Source: Corynebacterium epidermidicanis
GTDB taxonomy: Bacteria > Actinomycetota > Actinomycetes > Mycobacteriales > Mycobacteriaceae
Length of the DNA stretch: 64,000 nucleotides
Assembly: GCF_001021025.1 (NCBI RefSeq)
Contig: NZ_CP011541.1
Coordinates: 1,674,001 to 1,738,000 of the forward strand
Direction: 5' to 3'
The translations under genes were made by a program, and so were the position numbers. Every line of letters starts with the position of its first letter. Position 1 is the first letter of the stretch. This document shows positions 9,465 to 21,297 of the stretch, piece after piece. Below the pieces are notes generated by a model. The model did no database searches. It was not told where the DNA came from and saw nothing but the letters and a program-made list of their open reading frames with translations.

Positions 9465-10895
9465 CTACCCACGTTCGGAAGCGTTCGGTTCGCGCGCCTC
9501 CCCCGCCGATTCTGGGACACTCCCAGCAGAGGATCGACCGCCCCGAACCGCCGTGCGTACGGAACCGATTGCTCCCGGTTTCGGCCCCCGGAACCGTCGT
9601 GGTAGCCGCGCCCGCCGAGTAACTCGGGTGACCTGTTGGATTCGAGCGCGGGTGTTGTGGTGCTCAGCAATCCGGTGCTTGCCTGCGAAACTATCGAGCA
9701 CCGTGGCAATTAAGCCCACCAGTACGAGAATCGCGGCAGTCCGGAATGCACCAGCGAACCCGAGGGAAGCAGCCACCATCCCCAGGGCAAAAGAACCGAT
9801 TCCGGTTCCGGAATCGAAGGAGATGTTCCACAACGCCGAAGCCTCCGAGACGCGAGACCGAGGCATCCGCATGAACATGGTGAGCAGTGCCTCGTTTTGG
9901 ACCGCGCCAAAGCCACCGCCGTACAGACAAGCGGCGATAAACAGCCACCACACTGGAAGGTGGTGGGTGATCGAGAAACTCATGAGTGCAAGTCCGCTGG
10001 CCGCGCACAGCAGCGCCGGAGCCATGGTGCTTCCGGGGGCACCGCGTCGATCAGCGATCATGCCAGAGACATAACGCAGAATCATTTGAGCCCCGCCAAC
10101 AATTGACAGCACTACCCCGGCCGCGAGTGCTCCATGCAACGGATCAGCCTGCCGAACCGCGGCTGGAAGAAAAGATGAGACCGCACCGAATCCCATCGAG
10201 GTCACCGAAATCCCCACGGCGGGCACCGCTACGAGTTTCCAGGTGGCCACCTGTGTCGCTGGGTCTTGGGACGTGGACTCTGTTTGCGGGGAATCGGGCT
10301 TGAGTCGTGGGATGAGCAGACACATCGCCACAGCGATGAGCGCAACGATTGCCCCGCTCACGTACACAGAAGTGAAGCTGACCTGGTCGGCGAGGTAGAG
10401 GCCCAGTGGCAAAAACACGAGCTGAGAAGATCCAACCGCCAAGCCGAGGGTGCCGGATGCCTTACCGAGGAATCGCATGGGCACCAGCTCGGCGATGAGT
10501 GCTGACTCGGCCACCGTCAGCGCCCCGAAGCCGACTCCGCGGATCGCGGACACCGTCAATACCGTTGCCGGGTCCATGCCGAGCAGGTAACCCAGCGCGG
10601 GAAGGCCTAGCAATGTCGCGGAGACAACCATGACCGGGAAATAGCCAAAGCGTCGCAACAGCCGTGGTGTGATCACCTGAGTGATTACGGTCGTTGCCAT
10701 GAAGACACCGGTGGTGGCGCCAGCCAGTGTTTCGGAACCGCCATTGTTGATGACCGCAAGCGGCACAACAGGCAACAGGAGCGACCAGCCACCAAACGCT
10801 GCTGCTACTGCGACGATCGTGGCAAGATAGCCTGGCGCCTTCCACATGCTCTCCAGCTGTTCTAGTTCAGCACGAGTGAGCGCCTGGCGTACCAA
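9465..10895 (-). CDS. Major facilitator superfamily transporter in his operon
   Basis: 476 residues with about twelve hydrophobic helices between residues 20 and 405 and a central cytoplasmic loop rich in Ser/Thr/Gln near 205-225. The last 70 residues are a strongly basic, disordered-looking tail (many Arg and Pro). It occupies the place of orf2 in the C. glutamicum hisDCB-orf1-orf2 operon, two bases after the small membrane gene. Substrate unknown; the context suggests export or import of a histidine-pathway compound, but that is inference. Confidence 0.88.
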   Translation of the reverse strand: MVRQALTRAELEQLESMWKAPGYLATIVAVAAAFGGWSLLLPVVPLAVINNGGSETLAGATTGVFMATTVITQVITPRLLRRFGYFPVMVVSATLLGLPALGYLLGMDPATVLTVSAIRGVGFGALTVAESALIAELVPMRFLGKASGTLGLAVGSSQLVFLPLGLYLADQVSFTSVYVSGAIVALIAVAMCLLIPRLKPDSPQTESTSQDPATQVATWKLVAVPAVGISVTSMGFGAVSSFLPAAVRQADPLHGALAAGVVLSIVGGAQMILRYVSGMIADRRGAPGSTMAPALLCAASGLALMSFSITHHLPVWWLFIAACLYGGGFGAVQNEALLTMFMRMPRSRVSEASALWNISFDSGTGIGSFALGMVAASLGFAGAFRTAAILVLVGLIATVLDSFAGKHRIAEHHNTRARIQQVTRVTRRARLPRRFRGPKPGAIGSVRTAVRGGRSSAGSVPESAGEAREPNASERG

Positions 10896-10896
10896 T

Positions 10897-11151
10897 TTAG
10901 GTCATCTCTCCAATCATCCACGCCAACCCAGCAGCCAGAGCCACTGCAGCTAGCACTGCCAACAGGTAGGTCAACTTCTTCGATCGAGCTTGATAAGCCG
11001 AATACGCGCCGCCGACGAGCAAACCTGCCACGATAAATAACAGGTAAACCAGCCAATAGCGGTCGGTCGATTGTTGAGCTTGAGCGAGTACTGTGGCAGC
11101 GGGCGTCGAAAAGCCCCCTGCCGACGCACTGAAGTGTGTCATCCTGGCCAC
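10897..11151 (-). CDS. Small two-helix membrane protein in his operon (orf1)
   Basis: 84 residues: a short N-terminal stretch, a helix around residues 33-52 (YWLVYLLFIVAGLLVGG), a short basic loop with RSKK, and a second helix around 60-80. It lies between hisB (21 bases upstream) and the MFS gene (one intervening base), so it is cotranscribed with them. The same position in C. glutamicum is held by an uncharacterised small membrane protein. It may act with the neighbouring MFS transporter, but no domain identifies its function. Confidence 0.75.
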   Translation of the reverse strand: MARMTHFSASAGGFSTPAATVLAQAQQSTDRYWLVYLLFIVAGLLVGGAYSAYQARSKKLTYLLAVLAAVALAAGLAWMIGEMT

Positions 11152-11172
11152 TTTAGCAATTGTGGTTGCTTT

Positions 11173-14164
<2,992 letters not shown>

Positions 14165-14315
14165 GAGCGTCACTCCTTTCCGAGAGTCGTTTTTCAACCA
14201 TTGTCAGGCCCCAATGTGGGTAGCGGTACCGTCGTCCCACGTCGGCGGGCTACTTATTTTTCCGGCCTGGCACGCACAAGTGAACAATGATGTTCACCGA
14301 GCCGTGCATAATACG
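14165..14315 (-). promoter_or_regulatory. hisD leader: candidate tRNA-His-responsive T-box-like element
   Basis: On the minus strand the leader contains in order: an 18-base perfect dyad (14280-14297) whose centre holds two tandem CAU codons (14287-14292); a bulge-like UGGG (14236-14239) inside a helix GUAGC/GCUAC (14249-14253 with 14220-14224) followed by GGUACCGC; a competing pairing GUGGG/CCCAC (14236-14240 with 14216-14220); and a small hairpin ACUC/GAGU (14184-14187 with 14172-14175) covering the AAAGGAG ribosome site. UGGG complements the 3' CCCA expected of tRNA-His, whose discriminator is C. A T-box-like leader has been reported for hisDCB of C. glutamicum. Folding is inferred by eye; the dyad could also be a DNA operator. 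Confidence 0.55.
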
Positions 14316-14561
14316 CACTCTAAAGCATAGTATGTCACCATCGTAGCGTCGCACCCGCCCCTTGCTTGGCTGCAGCGAGTATCTCACCGAATCCTTAGCC
14401 TCGAACTGGGGTAGTTGAATATCGTGTCGACCAGCGCGTAAATTTGGGTTTTGTTCACCATTAGCTTTTCGGATGAGGCAAGGACCTGCACTGAACTTGA
14501 GGTTCTGTATCCCACACCCTCAACCACGATCAAAGAAGAAAAAAAGGGGGTAGTTGCAATC

Positions 14562-15677
14562 ATGTCCACGCCTGATGACGACTCCCCGCAGCGCAATGCC
14601 CCCGACAACTCCAACGGCCATGATGCCGGTGACAATATTGCCCGCGCTGACGACCCCACAGTAGTCACACCGACACTTGACATGCTGGTCGATGTCGCCC
14701 GCATCCACGGAATGCACTTTTCAGAAGGCGCCGACCGGCTCTTGCTGCCGTGGGAACTCCACCGCCATCTCCTAGCTTTTACGACCGCCCCGCGGGCCTA
14801 CCTTCTTTCGGTGGCGCAGCTGCGCTGTCGGCTTTCTTTAGCCGAGGTCAATTCACTGGTTGATTTTCTTTCTACCTGGAATGCCGAGCGCATTAATCCC
14901 ACTGGGATGTTCCATCTCACCGACGAGGGCGACTTGAGCGTGCAGTTCCGCAGCCACCTGGCGGTCGGGGCCGGAATTTCTATGCAGCAGCTTTCGGAAT
15001 TCTTCCTGAAAGCCACAGACACTTCGCATATGGCCATCGATGAACTACGCGACAACTTCGGCGAAGCGGTCTACGAAATCAATGACATAGCCATGGCCTT
15101 TGAGGACGACCGGGCACTGCGCACCGAACTCGTACATCGCTACGCCATCGACTCAGACGACAAGCTCCGTAGCCTTCCGCTTCATCCCGATTTCTATGCA
15201 CACGTCCTTGATGGCCTAGCCCTGCCCGCAGAAACTGATGACGTTGTGCCGCAACCCGTGACGATTTCCCGGGTACAGGAAATCTTCGCAGAAGTGGGCA
15301 TCGAAAACTCGGATGCCGAAGGCGACTTCCTAGTCACCGCCATCAATGAAATCTTCCTTGCCGCCTTCATTGACAACGGCCCGTCGCTGCTCATCCGTGG
15401 ACACTGGGACGCGAACTTGGATCCTGAAGTGGACCGGCTGCGCGCATTCCTGGCCACCAATGACTGGAATTACGCCGCCGCCACGACGCGGGCGCTGTGG
15501 CAGGAAGACGACAACGGCCTACAGCTGCGCGTAGAGTACGCGGTAAGCGTTGAAACGGGGCTCACCGATGCCCAATTAGAGGAAAACCTGGTCATCGCTA
15601 TGCACGATATCTTGAAAGCTATCGACGGCCTCAGCCTCGAGCTCAGCGGCACCTCAGCGGTGCGCTGGCCCGAATAG
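14562..15677 (+). CDS. Protein with two YbjN-type domains
   Basis: 371 residues, divergent from hisD. After a low-complexity acidic N-terminus come two similar alpha/beta units, roughly residues 40-165 and 235-365, each with a pattern of the YbjN family (secretion-chaperone-like fold, function mostly unknown). The start is ATG 14562 with AAGGGGGT about ten bases upstream; the frame continues upstream to 14451 but that part lacks family resemblance. C. glutamicum has a hypothetical gene at the same place after hisD. Acidic and soluble with no signal peptide. Confidence 0.7.
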   Translation: MSTPDDDSPQRNAPDNSNGHDAGDNIARADDPTVVTPTLDMLVDVARIHGMHFSEGADRLLLPWELHRHLLAFTTAPRAYLLSVAQLRCRLSLAEVNSLVDFLSTWNAERINPTGMFHLTDEGDLSVQFRSHLAVGAGISMQQLSEFFLKATDTSHMAIDELRDNFGEAVYEINDIAMAFEDDRALRTELVHRYAIDSDDKLRSLPLHPDFYAHVLDGLALPAETDDVVPQPVTISRVQEIFAEVGIENSDAEGDFLVTAINEIFLAAFIDNGPSLLIRGHWDANLDPEVDRLRAFLATNDWNYAAATTRALWQEDDNGLQLRVEYAVSVETGLTDAQLEENLVIAMHDILKAIDGLSLELSGTSAVRWPE

Positions 15678-15719
15678 TTGTTTGGCGCGATGATCGACGT
15701 TCAGGGCTTGCACACCCGG

Positions 15720-16589
15720 CTAGAAATCCAACCCCAGGTCCAGGGCCCGAACTGAATGTGTCAGTGAACCCACCGCTAGGTATTCCACACCACATGCAGC
15801 CACTTCACGGGCGCGATCCAGGGTGAGGCCGCCGGAGGCTTCCAACTTGGTTTGTGGTGACAGCGCGTTACGTCGCTGCACTGCGACCTGAGTTTCCCAC
15901 GTCTCGAAATTATCAATCAAGATTTCCTCTGGTGCAGCGAGCAAGACTTCGTCTAGTTGCTTGAGGGTATCAACTTCCACTTCGCAGGGGATCTCTGGGT
16001 ATTGCTCGCGCACAAGGCGCAGCGCGTTGAGAACAGACCCGGCGGCGACTACATGATTATCCTTTACCATCGCTTGATCGCCGAGCCCCATCCGATGGTT
16101 TACTCCCCCGCCGGCCCGGACCGCATACTTCTGCAGTGCCCGCAGGCCAGGCATGGTTTTGCGGGAATCCCGGATTTTCGCCCCAGTGCCGTCGACAGCC
16201 GCAACCCAGCGGGCAGTTTCGCTAGCGACCCCACTGAGATGACACACCAAATTGAGTAGAGTCCGCTCAGCCGTGAGCAACAAGGAAGTGTTGCTCTCAA
16301 TTACTGCCACACAATCCCCAGGCCGTACCGGCTCACCGTCGGCTATCAGCACATCGACCGAGAAGGAATCATCATGGTTGACAGCTTCGGCGACGAGACG
16401 CAGCGTGAAGTCAATTAGTGGCGTGCCTGCGACGATGCCCGCTTCGCGACTAATCACCCGCGCAGTACACCGATGGGTGGCTGCCACCGTCGCAAGGGTC
16501 GTGATGTCCGGACCGTATGCTAAGTCTTCCGCGATGGCCATCGTGATGATTGGCCTAGCTGCCTCCAGGTCGATTTGTAGCGCAGTCAT
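15720..16589 (-). CDS. nadC: Quinolinate phosphoribosyltransferase
   Basis: Turns quinolinate and PRPP into nicotinate mononucleotide in de novo NAD synthesis. About 289 residues; visible are LLTAERTLLNLVCHLSGVA (near 100-120), the DSRKTMPGLR loop (near 140), KYAVRAGGG(V)NHRMGL, KDNHV, EVEVDTL and ASGGL. The ATG at 16589 shares its A with the nadA stop (TAATG); the frame open to 16742 is shadow within nadA. Stop lies 42 bases from the convergent YbjN gene. No nadB is seen in the window, so iminoaspartate must come from elsewhere. Confidence 0.97.
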   Translation of the reverse strand: MTALQIDLEAARPIITMAIAEDLAYGPDITTLATVAATHRCTARVISREAGIVAGTPLIDFTLRLVAEAVNHDDSFSVDVLIADGEPVRPGDCVAVIESNTSLLLTAERTLLNLVCHLSGVASETARWVAAVDGTGAKIRDSRKTMPGLRALQKYAVRAGGGVNHRMGLGDQAMVKDNHVVAAGSVLNALRLVREQYPEIPCEVEVDTLKQLDEVLLAAPEEILIDNFETWETQVAVQRRNALSPQTKLEASGGLTLDRAREVAACGVEYLAVGSLTHSVRALDLGLDF

Positions 16590-17653
16590 TATTCGCCACC
16601 TCCTGGGGTGCCAATAGCGATCATTCGGCGCACGCTTTCGTGCGCTTTGGTGCGGACTTCTTCTTCGATATTGACCTCGTCCGTGCCGTCGACAAGGCAT
16701 TTCAGTAGCGCTGCTGGGGTAATCCGCTTCATGTATCCACACTCGGCGCGGCTGTTAACAGGGGTGAAGTCAACCTCTGGTGCGGACTTCTTCAGCTGGT
16801 GCAACATCCCTAGTTCAGTGGCGACTAGGACTGTTGTGCCAGCTTTGGTGGCGCGGGCACTGGTGATCATTTCGCCGGTGGAAAGCATGTGCACGCGCTG
16901 CGGGTCGATCTCGCCTTCGCCGGCCAAGTAGATGGCGGAGTTCGCACAACCACATTCCGGGTGGATAAAGAGTTCGGCCGAGGAATGACGCCGCGCGGCA
17001 GCTTCTAGTTGCTTGGCGCTGATACCGGCGTGGACATGGCATTCCCCGGCCCAAGTGCGGATGTTGCTCCGCCCCGTCTCACGAATCACATGGGCACCTA
17101 GGAACTGGTCGGGGCAAAACAAAATGTCTCTGTCGGGGTCAATAGACGCCACGACGTCGACGGCATTGGAAGAAGTACAGCAGACGTCGGTAAGCGCTTT
17201 GACTGCTGCAGTGGTGTTGACATACGACACCACAACGGCATCGGGGTAATCGGCTTTCCACTCCGCCAACTGTTCAGCTGTGATGGAATCGGCCAGCGAA
17301 CAACCGGCCTCTGCATCAGGGATCAACACAGTTTTCTCGGGTGACAGGATTTTTGCGGTCTCGGCCATAAAATGCACCCCGCAAAACACGATAACTTTCG
17401 CCGAGGTTTGTGCGGCGATCCTGGACAATGCGAGGGAGTCGCCGGTAAAGTCTGCGATGTCCTGAATTTCCGGCAACTGATAGTTGTGCGCCAGGATCAC
17501 GGCCTCGCGTTGCTGTTTGAGCCGAAGAATCTCGGAACGCCAGTGTTCGTTTGCCTCAACCCCAGCACATCCTTCCGGACGCTCGATCACAGCAGCCCGC
17601 AACGGCGAATCCAGCTTTGCTAGCCGCGAACTTGCCGAAGTCTCCACGCTCAT
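16589..17653 (-). CDS. nadA: Quinolinate synthase (4Fe-4S)
   Basis: Condenses iminoaspartate with dihydroxyacetone phosphate to quinolinate. About 354 residues with [20 protein letters not shown] near 57-76, the cysteine of VCCTSSNA near 140, [15 protein letters not shown] near 232-237 and MKRITP near the C-terminus, the cluster and substrate residues of NadA. ATG 17653 is chosen because AAAGGTGTGGAG directly precedes it; other in-frame starts at 17695 and 17680 are less likely. The C. glutamicum cluster carries ndnR upstream and nadS downstream of nadAC; neither is present here. Confidence 0.97.
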   Translation of the reverse strand: MSVETSASSRLAKLDSPLRAAVIERPEGCAGVEANEHWRSEILRLKQQREAVILAHNYQLPEIQDIADFTGDSLALSRIAAQTSAKVIVFCGVHFMAETAKILSPEKTVLIPDAEAGCSLADSITAEQLAEWKADYPDAVVVSYVNTTAAVKALTDVCCTSSNAVDVVASIDPDRDILFCPDQFLGAHVIRETGRSNIRTWAGECHVHAGISAKQLEAAARRHSSAELFIHPECGCANSAIYLAGEGEIDPQRVHMLSTGEMITSARATKAGTTVLVATELGMLHQLKKSAPEVDFTPVNSRAECGYMKRITPAALLKCLVDGTDEVNIEEEVRTKAHESVRRMIAIGTPGGGE

Positions 17654-17742
17654 CTCCACACCTTTCGTTATGTCCTTCATGCTTGACCCACGCATCTACC
17701 TGCACTGAACGGGGATTAAAAAGTGGCTTCGCTTAGGTGCGA

Positions 17743-18270
17743 CTAAGCCTCCCGACTCAGCAACACGATGACCCAATAACTCACGATGGCTACCGCGGGG
17801 GCGACCAACATCGCCATCCCTGGGCTTATCGACGGCACGAAGGTCACCGCGGTGCCGACCGCCAAAGATTCTGTGTCCGGCAATGTGACTAACTGATTGG
17901 CCAGAAATGTCCCCGCGCTGTAGCTCAATAGGCTACCAATCCAACACATCGCTGCGGTGACCAGCATCGTTAGTGGTCCGACAAATCGTTGTCCTCGAAC
18001 CACAGCGTAGCTAGCTACGGCGATCCCCAGGAACAAACACAGCCCAGCCAACCCTGCAAAGCTCACAAACTCGACACTGGCGTTGACCTGTTCCGGATCA
18101 GTGAATTCGATTCCATCCTGATCACTGATCACCCCAGTGACAGTCGGCCGCCACCACCCCCAAGCCACTCCACCCAGACCAAACACCAGCATCGTCACGA
18201 GGAACAAGCGAGAGTAGAAACCAAGGATCGGCGGGACAAGGCTGCGTTGGATGGGCGGGGTGGCAATCAT
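17743..18270 (-). CDS. Four-helix membrane protein of unknown function
   Basis: 175 residues with four clear hydrophobic segments (about residues 20-40, 70-88, 100-122 and 150-172). A polar stretch between helices 1 and 2 (DQDGIEFTDPEQ) would lie outside the membrane. The arrangement resembles actinobacterial DUF2567-type membrane proteins, but I cannot confirm that family. It lies between bsaP (15 bases upstream) and nadA (about 90 bases downstream) on the same strand, so it may be cotranscribed with bioB-bsaP. Confidence 0.65.
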   Translation of the reverse strand: MIATPPIQRSLVPPILGFYSRLFLVTMLVFGLGGVAWGWWRPTVTGVISDQDGIEFTDPEQVNASVEFVSFAGLAGLCLFLGIAVASYAVVRGQRFVGPLTMLVTAAMCWIGSLLSYSAGTFLANQLVTLPDTESLAVGTAVTFVPSISPGMAMLVAPAVAIVSYWVIVLLSREA

Positions 18271-18284
18271 AATGGTGAATTAGT

Positions 18285-18545
18285 CTAGCGGTGCAGGTAT
18301 TTCGAGTCGACGCTGCCATGCCGGGAACACCTTGCGTCCCAACCATCCGGGCGGATCTGCACGACAATACGACGACCACAAATCTGGCAATACCGTGGCG
18401 CCTCCAACCCAGCACGGGCGCTTGGCGACAACTCAATAATCAGGTCGCCATTCTCCGGGATCTTTTCCCCGGTGTTCGGGTGGTAGACCGGCTTGGCGTC
18501 GGTAAGCAGGGCTTCGAGCAGCTCGGTGTTCTCGGTAGTTTTCAT
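18285..18545 (-). CDS. bsaP: Biotin synthase auxiliary protein
   Basis: 86-residue protein seven bases downstream of bioB. It has the conserved C-terminal half YCQICGRR...[11 protein letters not shown], with Cys53, Cys56, Cys73 and His76 as likely metal or Fe-S ligands. BsaP is described in actinobacteria as a small iron-sulfur protein needed for BioB turnover, acting as or helping to renew the sacrificial sulfur source. The N-terminal half has [10 protein letters not shown]. Its position immediately after bioB supports the call strongly. Confidence 0.88.
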   Translation of the reverse strand: MKTTENTELLEALLTDAKPVYHPNTGEKIPENGDLIIELSPSARAGLEAPRYCQICGRRIVVQIRPDGWDARCSRHGSVDSKYLHR

Positions 18546-18552
18546 GCCGTAC

Positions 18553-19554
18553 TTAGACCGTGGTGTTGAGAGCCTTGATGGGCAGCCGGAGCTTGCCCAT
18601 CATGTCCATGTCTTGTTCCATTGGGCGCCCCAGCGTGGTGAGGTAGTTGCCGACGATAATCGCGTTGATACCGCCAAGTAGGCCCTGTTCAACACCGAGG
18701 TCACCCAAGGTGAGCTCGCGGCCACCCGCAAAACGCAGGATGGTCTTGGGGAGAGCGAGTCGGAAAGCACCAATAGCGCGAAGCGCGTCCTGAGCTGGCA
18801 TGACTTCGCGGTCAGCGAATGGAGTACCCGGGCGAGGATCGAGGAAGTTCATGGGCACCTCCGTGGGGTTAAGCGCCGCGAGGTCTTGAGCGAACTCCGC
18901 GCGTTGCTCGAGGCTCTCGCCCATGCCGAGGATGCCACCGGAACAGACTTCCATGCCGGCCTTTGCCACCATTTCCAAGGTGGCCCGGCGGTCCTCCCAC
19001 GAGTGAGTGGTCACTACTTGAGGGAAGAAGGAACGGGCGGTTTCTAGGTTGTGGTTGTAGCGGTGTACCCCGGCAGCAGCGAGGCGATCGACTTGCTCCT
19101 GAGTCAGAATGCCGATGGAGGCGGCGACTTCGATGTCAACTTCGCTCTTAATGGCAGCGACGGCTTCCTCAAGTTGCTGGATAAGCTTCTCATCCGGTCC
19201 CTTGACGGCAGCTACGATGCAAAACTCGGTTGCGCCAGACTTTGCGGTTTGCTTCGCAGCGTCCACCAGCGCGGGAATGTCTAGCCACGCGGAACGAACT
19301 GGGGAGTCAAACAGCCCTGACTGCGAACAGAAATGGCAGTCTTCCGGGCAACCTCCGGTCTTGAGCGAAATGATGCCCTCCATCTCGACCTCTTCACCGC
19401 ACCACTTCAATCGGACCTGGTGGGCTAGGTCGAGTAGCTCAGGGATTCGCTCGTCGCTGAGCTCCAGTACCGCAAGGGTTTCTTCTTTGTTGAGGCCTTC
19501 GCCGCGCTCAAGAACCTTTTCGCGGGCAATTTCCAAAATATCGGTGGCAGTCAT
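18553..19554 (-). CDS. bioB: Biotin synthase
   Basis: Radical-SAM enzyme inserting sulfur into dethiobiotin. The 4Fe-4S motif CPEDCHFC is at residues 69-76, with KTGGCPEDC before it, YNHNLET and [11 protein letters not shown] further on. ATG 19554 ([10 protein letters not shown]) matches the C. glutamicum start best; the frame is open to a TTG at 19602 and a GTG lies at 19566. A BioQ-type operator overlaps the -35 of its likely promoter about 140 bases upstream, and bsaP follows. Confidence 0.96.
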   Translation of the reverse strand: MTATDILEIAREKVLERGEGLNKEETLAVLELSDERIPELLDLAHQVRLKWCGEEVEMEGIISLKTGGCPEDCHFCSQSGLFDSPVRSAWLDIPALVDAAKQTAKSGATEFCIVAAVKGPDEKLIQQLEEAVAAIKSEVDIEVAASIGILTQEQVDRLAAAGVHRYNHNLETARSFFPQVVTTHSWEDRRATLEMVAKAGMEVCSGGILGMGESLEQRAEFAQDLAALNPTEVPMNFLDPRPGTPFADREVMPAQDALRAIGAFRLALPKTILRFAGGRELTLGDLGVEQGLLGGINAIIVGNYLTTLGRPMEQDMDMMGKLRLPIKALNTTV

Positions 19555-19669
19555 TGGAGCAGTCACGTCCTCGGTAGGCAGTGGAACGCGACCATACGCC
19601 AACTAACCAGACAAGTCCGATTAGTCAGGTGTCCCGGATCGCGCCCAAGCATGAACAATTGCACAGATC

Positions 19670-19699
19670 ACACTACACTGCGCCGTGAACACTGTTCAA
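19670..19699 (-). promoter_or_regulatory. bioB promoter with BioQ-type operator
   Basis: TGAACACTGTTCA at 19686-19698 is a perfect dyad of the form TGAAC-N3-GTTCA, close to the BioQ box reported in C. glutamicum (TGAAC-N3-GTTAC). On the minus strand TTGAAC (19694-19699) and TAGTGT (19670-19675) are 18 bases apart and would serve as -35 and -10, so a bound repressor would cover the -35. The BioQ-like TetR gene lies 1 kb away at 20690. Confidence 0.75.
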
Positions 19700-19762
19700 T
19701 CCTGTGTCACCCCATCCCCTCATTCGGGCGAAAATGACTGCACCAACCCCACAAGCAACCGG

Positions 19763-20458
19763 TTAGCCACACATCTTCCACGCGCCGCCTTCGTTGCGGA
19801 AACGCATGGTAACCGTGGATGCCTCACCGTTCGTCTTGGCGGTAGTCACCTGGGCAGACGCATCCGCGCCGTCTACCTTGACCCCATCGACGCCAGTCAC
19901 TGTCGTCCTGGTTGCTTCATATTCCGGCATATCCTGCAGACGGAAATCCGGGAAATCATTGAAATTGAACGCCTCCCGGCCACCATTACTATCGATCAGC
20001 TCCTGGCACATGCTATCCACCACAGTGTTCATGTACCCCCGCATCGTTGTTTGCTGCTCGGGCTTACGCAGCATCGCAGTAATTCCGGCGATTTCCTCCG
20101 GGCTACCAGGACGCCCCTTTTCGAGTGGCTGAACTTCCGGCTGCTGAGGCATAACAGGCTGCAACCCTTGCTCACCAGCTGGACCCGCCGGCGAGCCCTG
20201 ATTATCCGGCGTAGCCCCAGCTACCGACTTCTCTTGGGTAGAAGGGCTCGGAGTCTCTGAAGCTACCGCGGAGCTTGGCGACGACGTAGGACTAGCACTC
20301 GGAGTCGAAGAAGTGGTCGCGTTGCTCGTGCTGGTTGGCGCCGGTGACGGAGCCGCAGAATTCTTGGCTTCATCCTTTCCGCATGCAGAAAGTGACAAGG
20401 TAGTTGCAATCGCGACCACTGCCACAGTCGAGGCGCGCATACTCCGAGACAAAGACAC
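19763..20458 (-). CDS. Putative secreted lipoprotein with Ser/Thr/Pro-rich linker
   Basis: About 231 residues. Start is GTG 20458, because AGGAGA stands seven bases upstream; the frame open to 20518 would place that site inside the gene. N-terminal signal with basic MSLSRSMRAS, a hydrophobic core and lipobox LSAC, giving a lipidated Cys near residue 26. A linker of about 70 residues, very rich in Ser, Thr, Pro and Ala, leads to a C-terminal domain of about 110 residues with a cysteine at each end of it (SMCQ and KMCG). The domain resembles SnoaL/NTF2-like or DUF4878-type lipoprotein domains but I cannot assign it. Role unknown. Confidence 0.75.
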   Translation of the reverse strand: MSLSRSMRASTVAVVAIATTLSLSACGKDEAKNSAAPSPAPTSTSNATTSSTPSASPTSSPSSAVASETPSPSTQEKSVAGATPDNQGSPAGPAGEQGLQPVMPQQPEVQPLEKGRPGSPEEIAGITAMLRKPEQQTTMRGYMNTVVDSMCQELIDSNGGREAFNFNDFPDFRLQDMPEYEATRTTVTGVDGVKVDGADASAQVTTAKTNGEASTVTMRFRNEGGAWKMCG

Positions 20459-20689
20459 TGAAATTCTCCTCATAATTGGGTTTTCCCGCACAAGCGGCGT
20501 TCTGCCGGTCGGGTTCACTTCCTACTAAATCTGAATCCAACTTAGCGTGAACGCGAATAGGGTCCAGTCTAAACAGTCGCCCACTAGTTCGCATCAGGAA
20601 TGTCAACTGGGCGTCGAAAAGCGCAGTAAATCAGAATATTCGCCTCCCTCAGCGCCGGTCGCCAGCGTTGGTGACTATCCTGAGGAGTT

Positions 20690-21292
20690 GTGCAATTGAC
20701 CAGAGAAGTAATTGTGGATGAGGCGATGTCCATCCTCGGGGAGTTTGGCCTCGGCGACCTCACCATGCGTAGGCTCGCCCGCCAACTTGAGGTGGTGCCA
20801 GGCGCGTTATATTGGCATGTTCCAAACAAACAATCGCTGCTGGAAGCCATTGCCGAACGCATTGTCGCACCAGTGCTCCCAAATTCAGAAGTCCGCGATT
20901 TTGAGGCCAAAACGGCAGCGCCACACTGGCGCACAGCGCTAACCAGCAGGGCGATGCAGTTGCGTCAAACAATCCTTTCCAACCGCGACGGTGCCGAAGT
21001 TTTAGTGGCGGCACTTCCGGTTGGCGACCTCCGCGACCGCCTCATTTCCGCGCTTTCCTCCGGACTTGCAGAAAGTGGTTTATCTGAGCAGCAGCAAGAA
21101 CTCCTCGCGCACACCCTGCTTGATTTCATCTTGGGGCACACACTTTCTGAGCAGGCGACGGTGCAACTTGCCCAAGCCACCGAGGAAGCATTCACCCCAG
21201 AATCCGCAATGGAACTGCGAGCTCAGGAACGGTTTTCCGCTGGCCTCGATTTGCTCCTGGCGGGTGTTTCTCAACAATCCCCACTACAGTAA
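20690..21292 (+). CDS. bioQ: TetR-family regulator, BioQ-like
   Basis: 200 residues. The N-terminal helix-turn-helix (about residues 5-50, ending GALYWHVPNKQSLLEAI) is of the TetR type, and the C-terminal half fits the TetR_C ligand-binding fold. In C. glutamicum the TetR gene directly upstream of glgX is BioQ, the biotin-pathway repressor; this one is in the same place, and a BioQ-type site is found at bioB in this window. The start is GTG 20690 or, better spaced from GAGGAG, TTG 20696. It ends six bases before glgX, so the pair may share a transcript although the functions differ. Confidence 0.8.
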   Translation: MQLTREVIVDEAMSILGEFGLGDLTMRRLARQLEVVPGALYWHVPNKQSLLEAIAERIVAPVLPNSEVRDFEAKTAAPHWRTALTSRAMQLRQTILSNRDGAEVLVAALPVGDLRDRLISALSSGLAESGLSEQQQELLAHTLLDFILGHTLSEQATVQLAQATEEAFTPESAMELRAQERFSAGLDLLLAGVSQQSPLQ

Positions 21293-21297
21293 AACCC

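Noticed and set aside
14280..14297. BioQ site before hisD
   Set aside because: TGAAC and GTTCA are present but six bases apart, not three; better explained as an RNA stem or a different operator.
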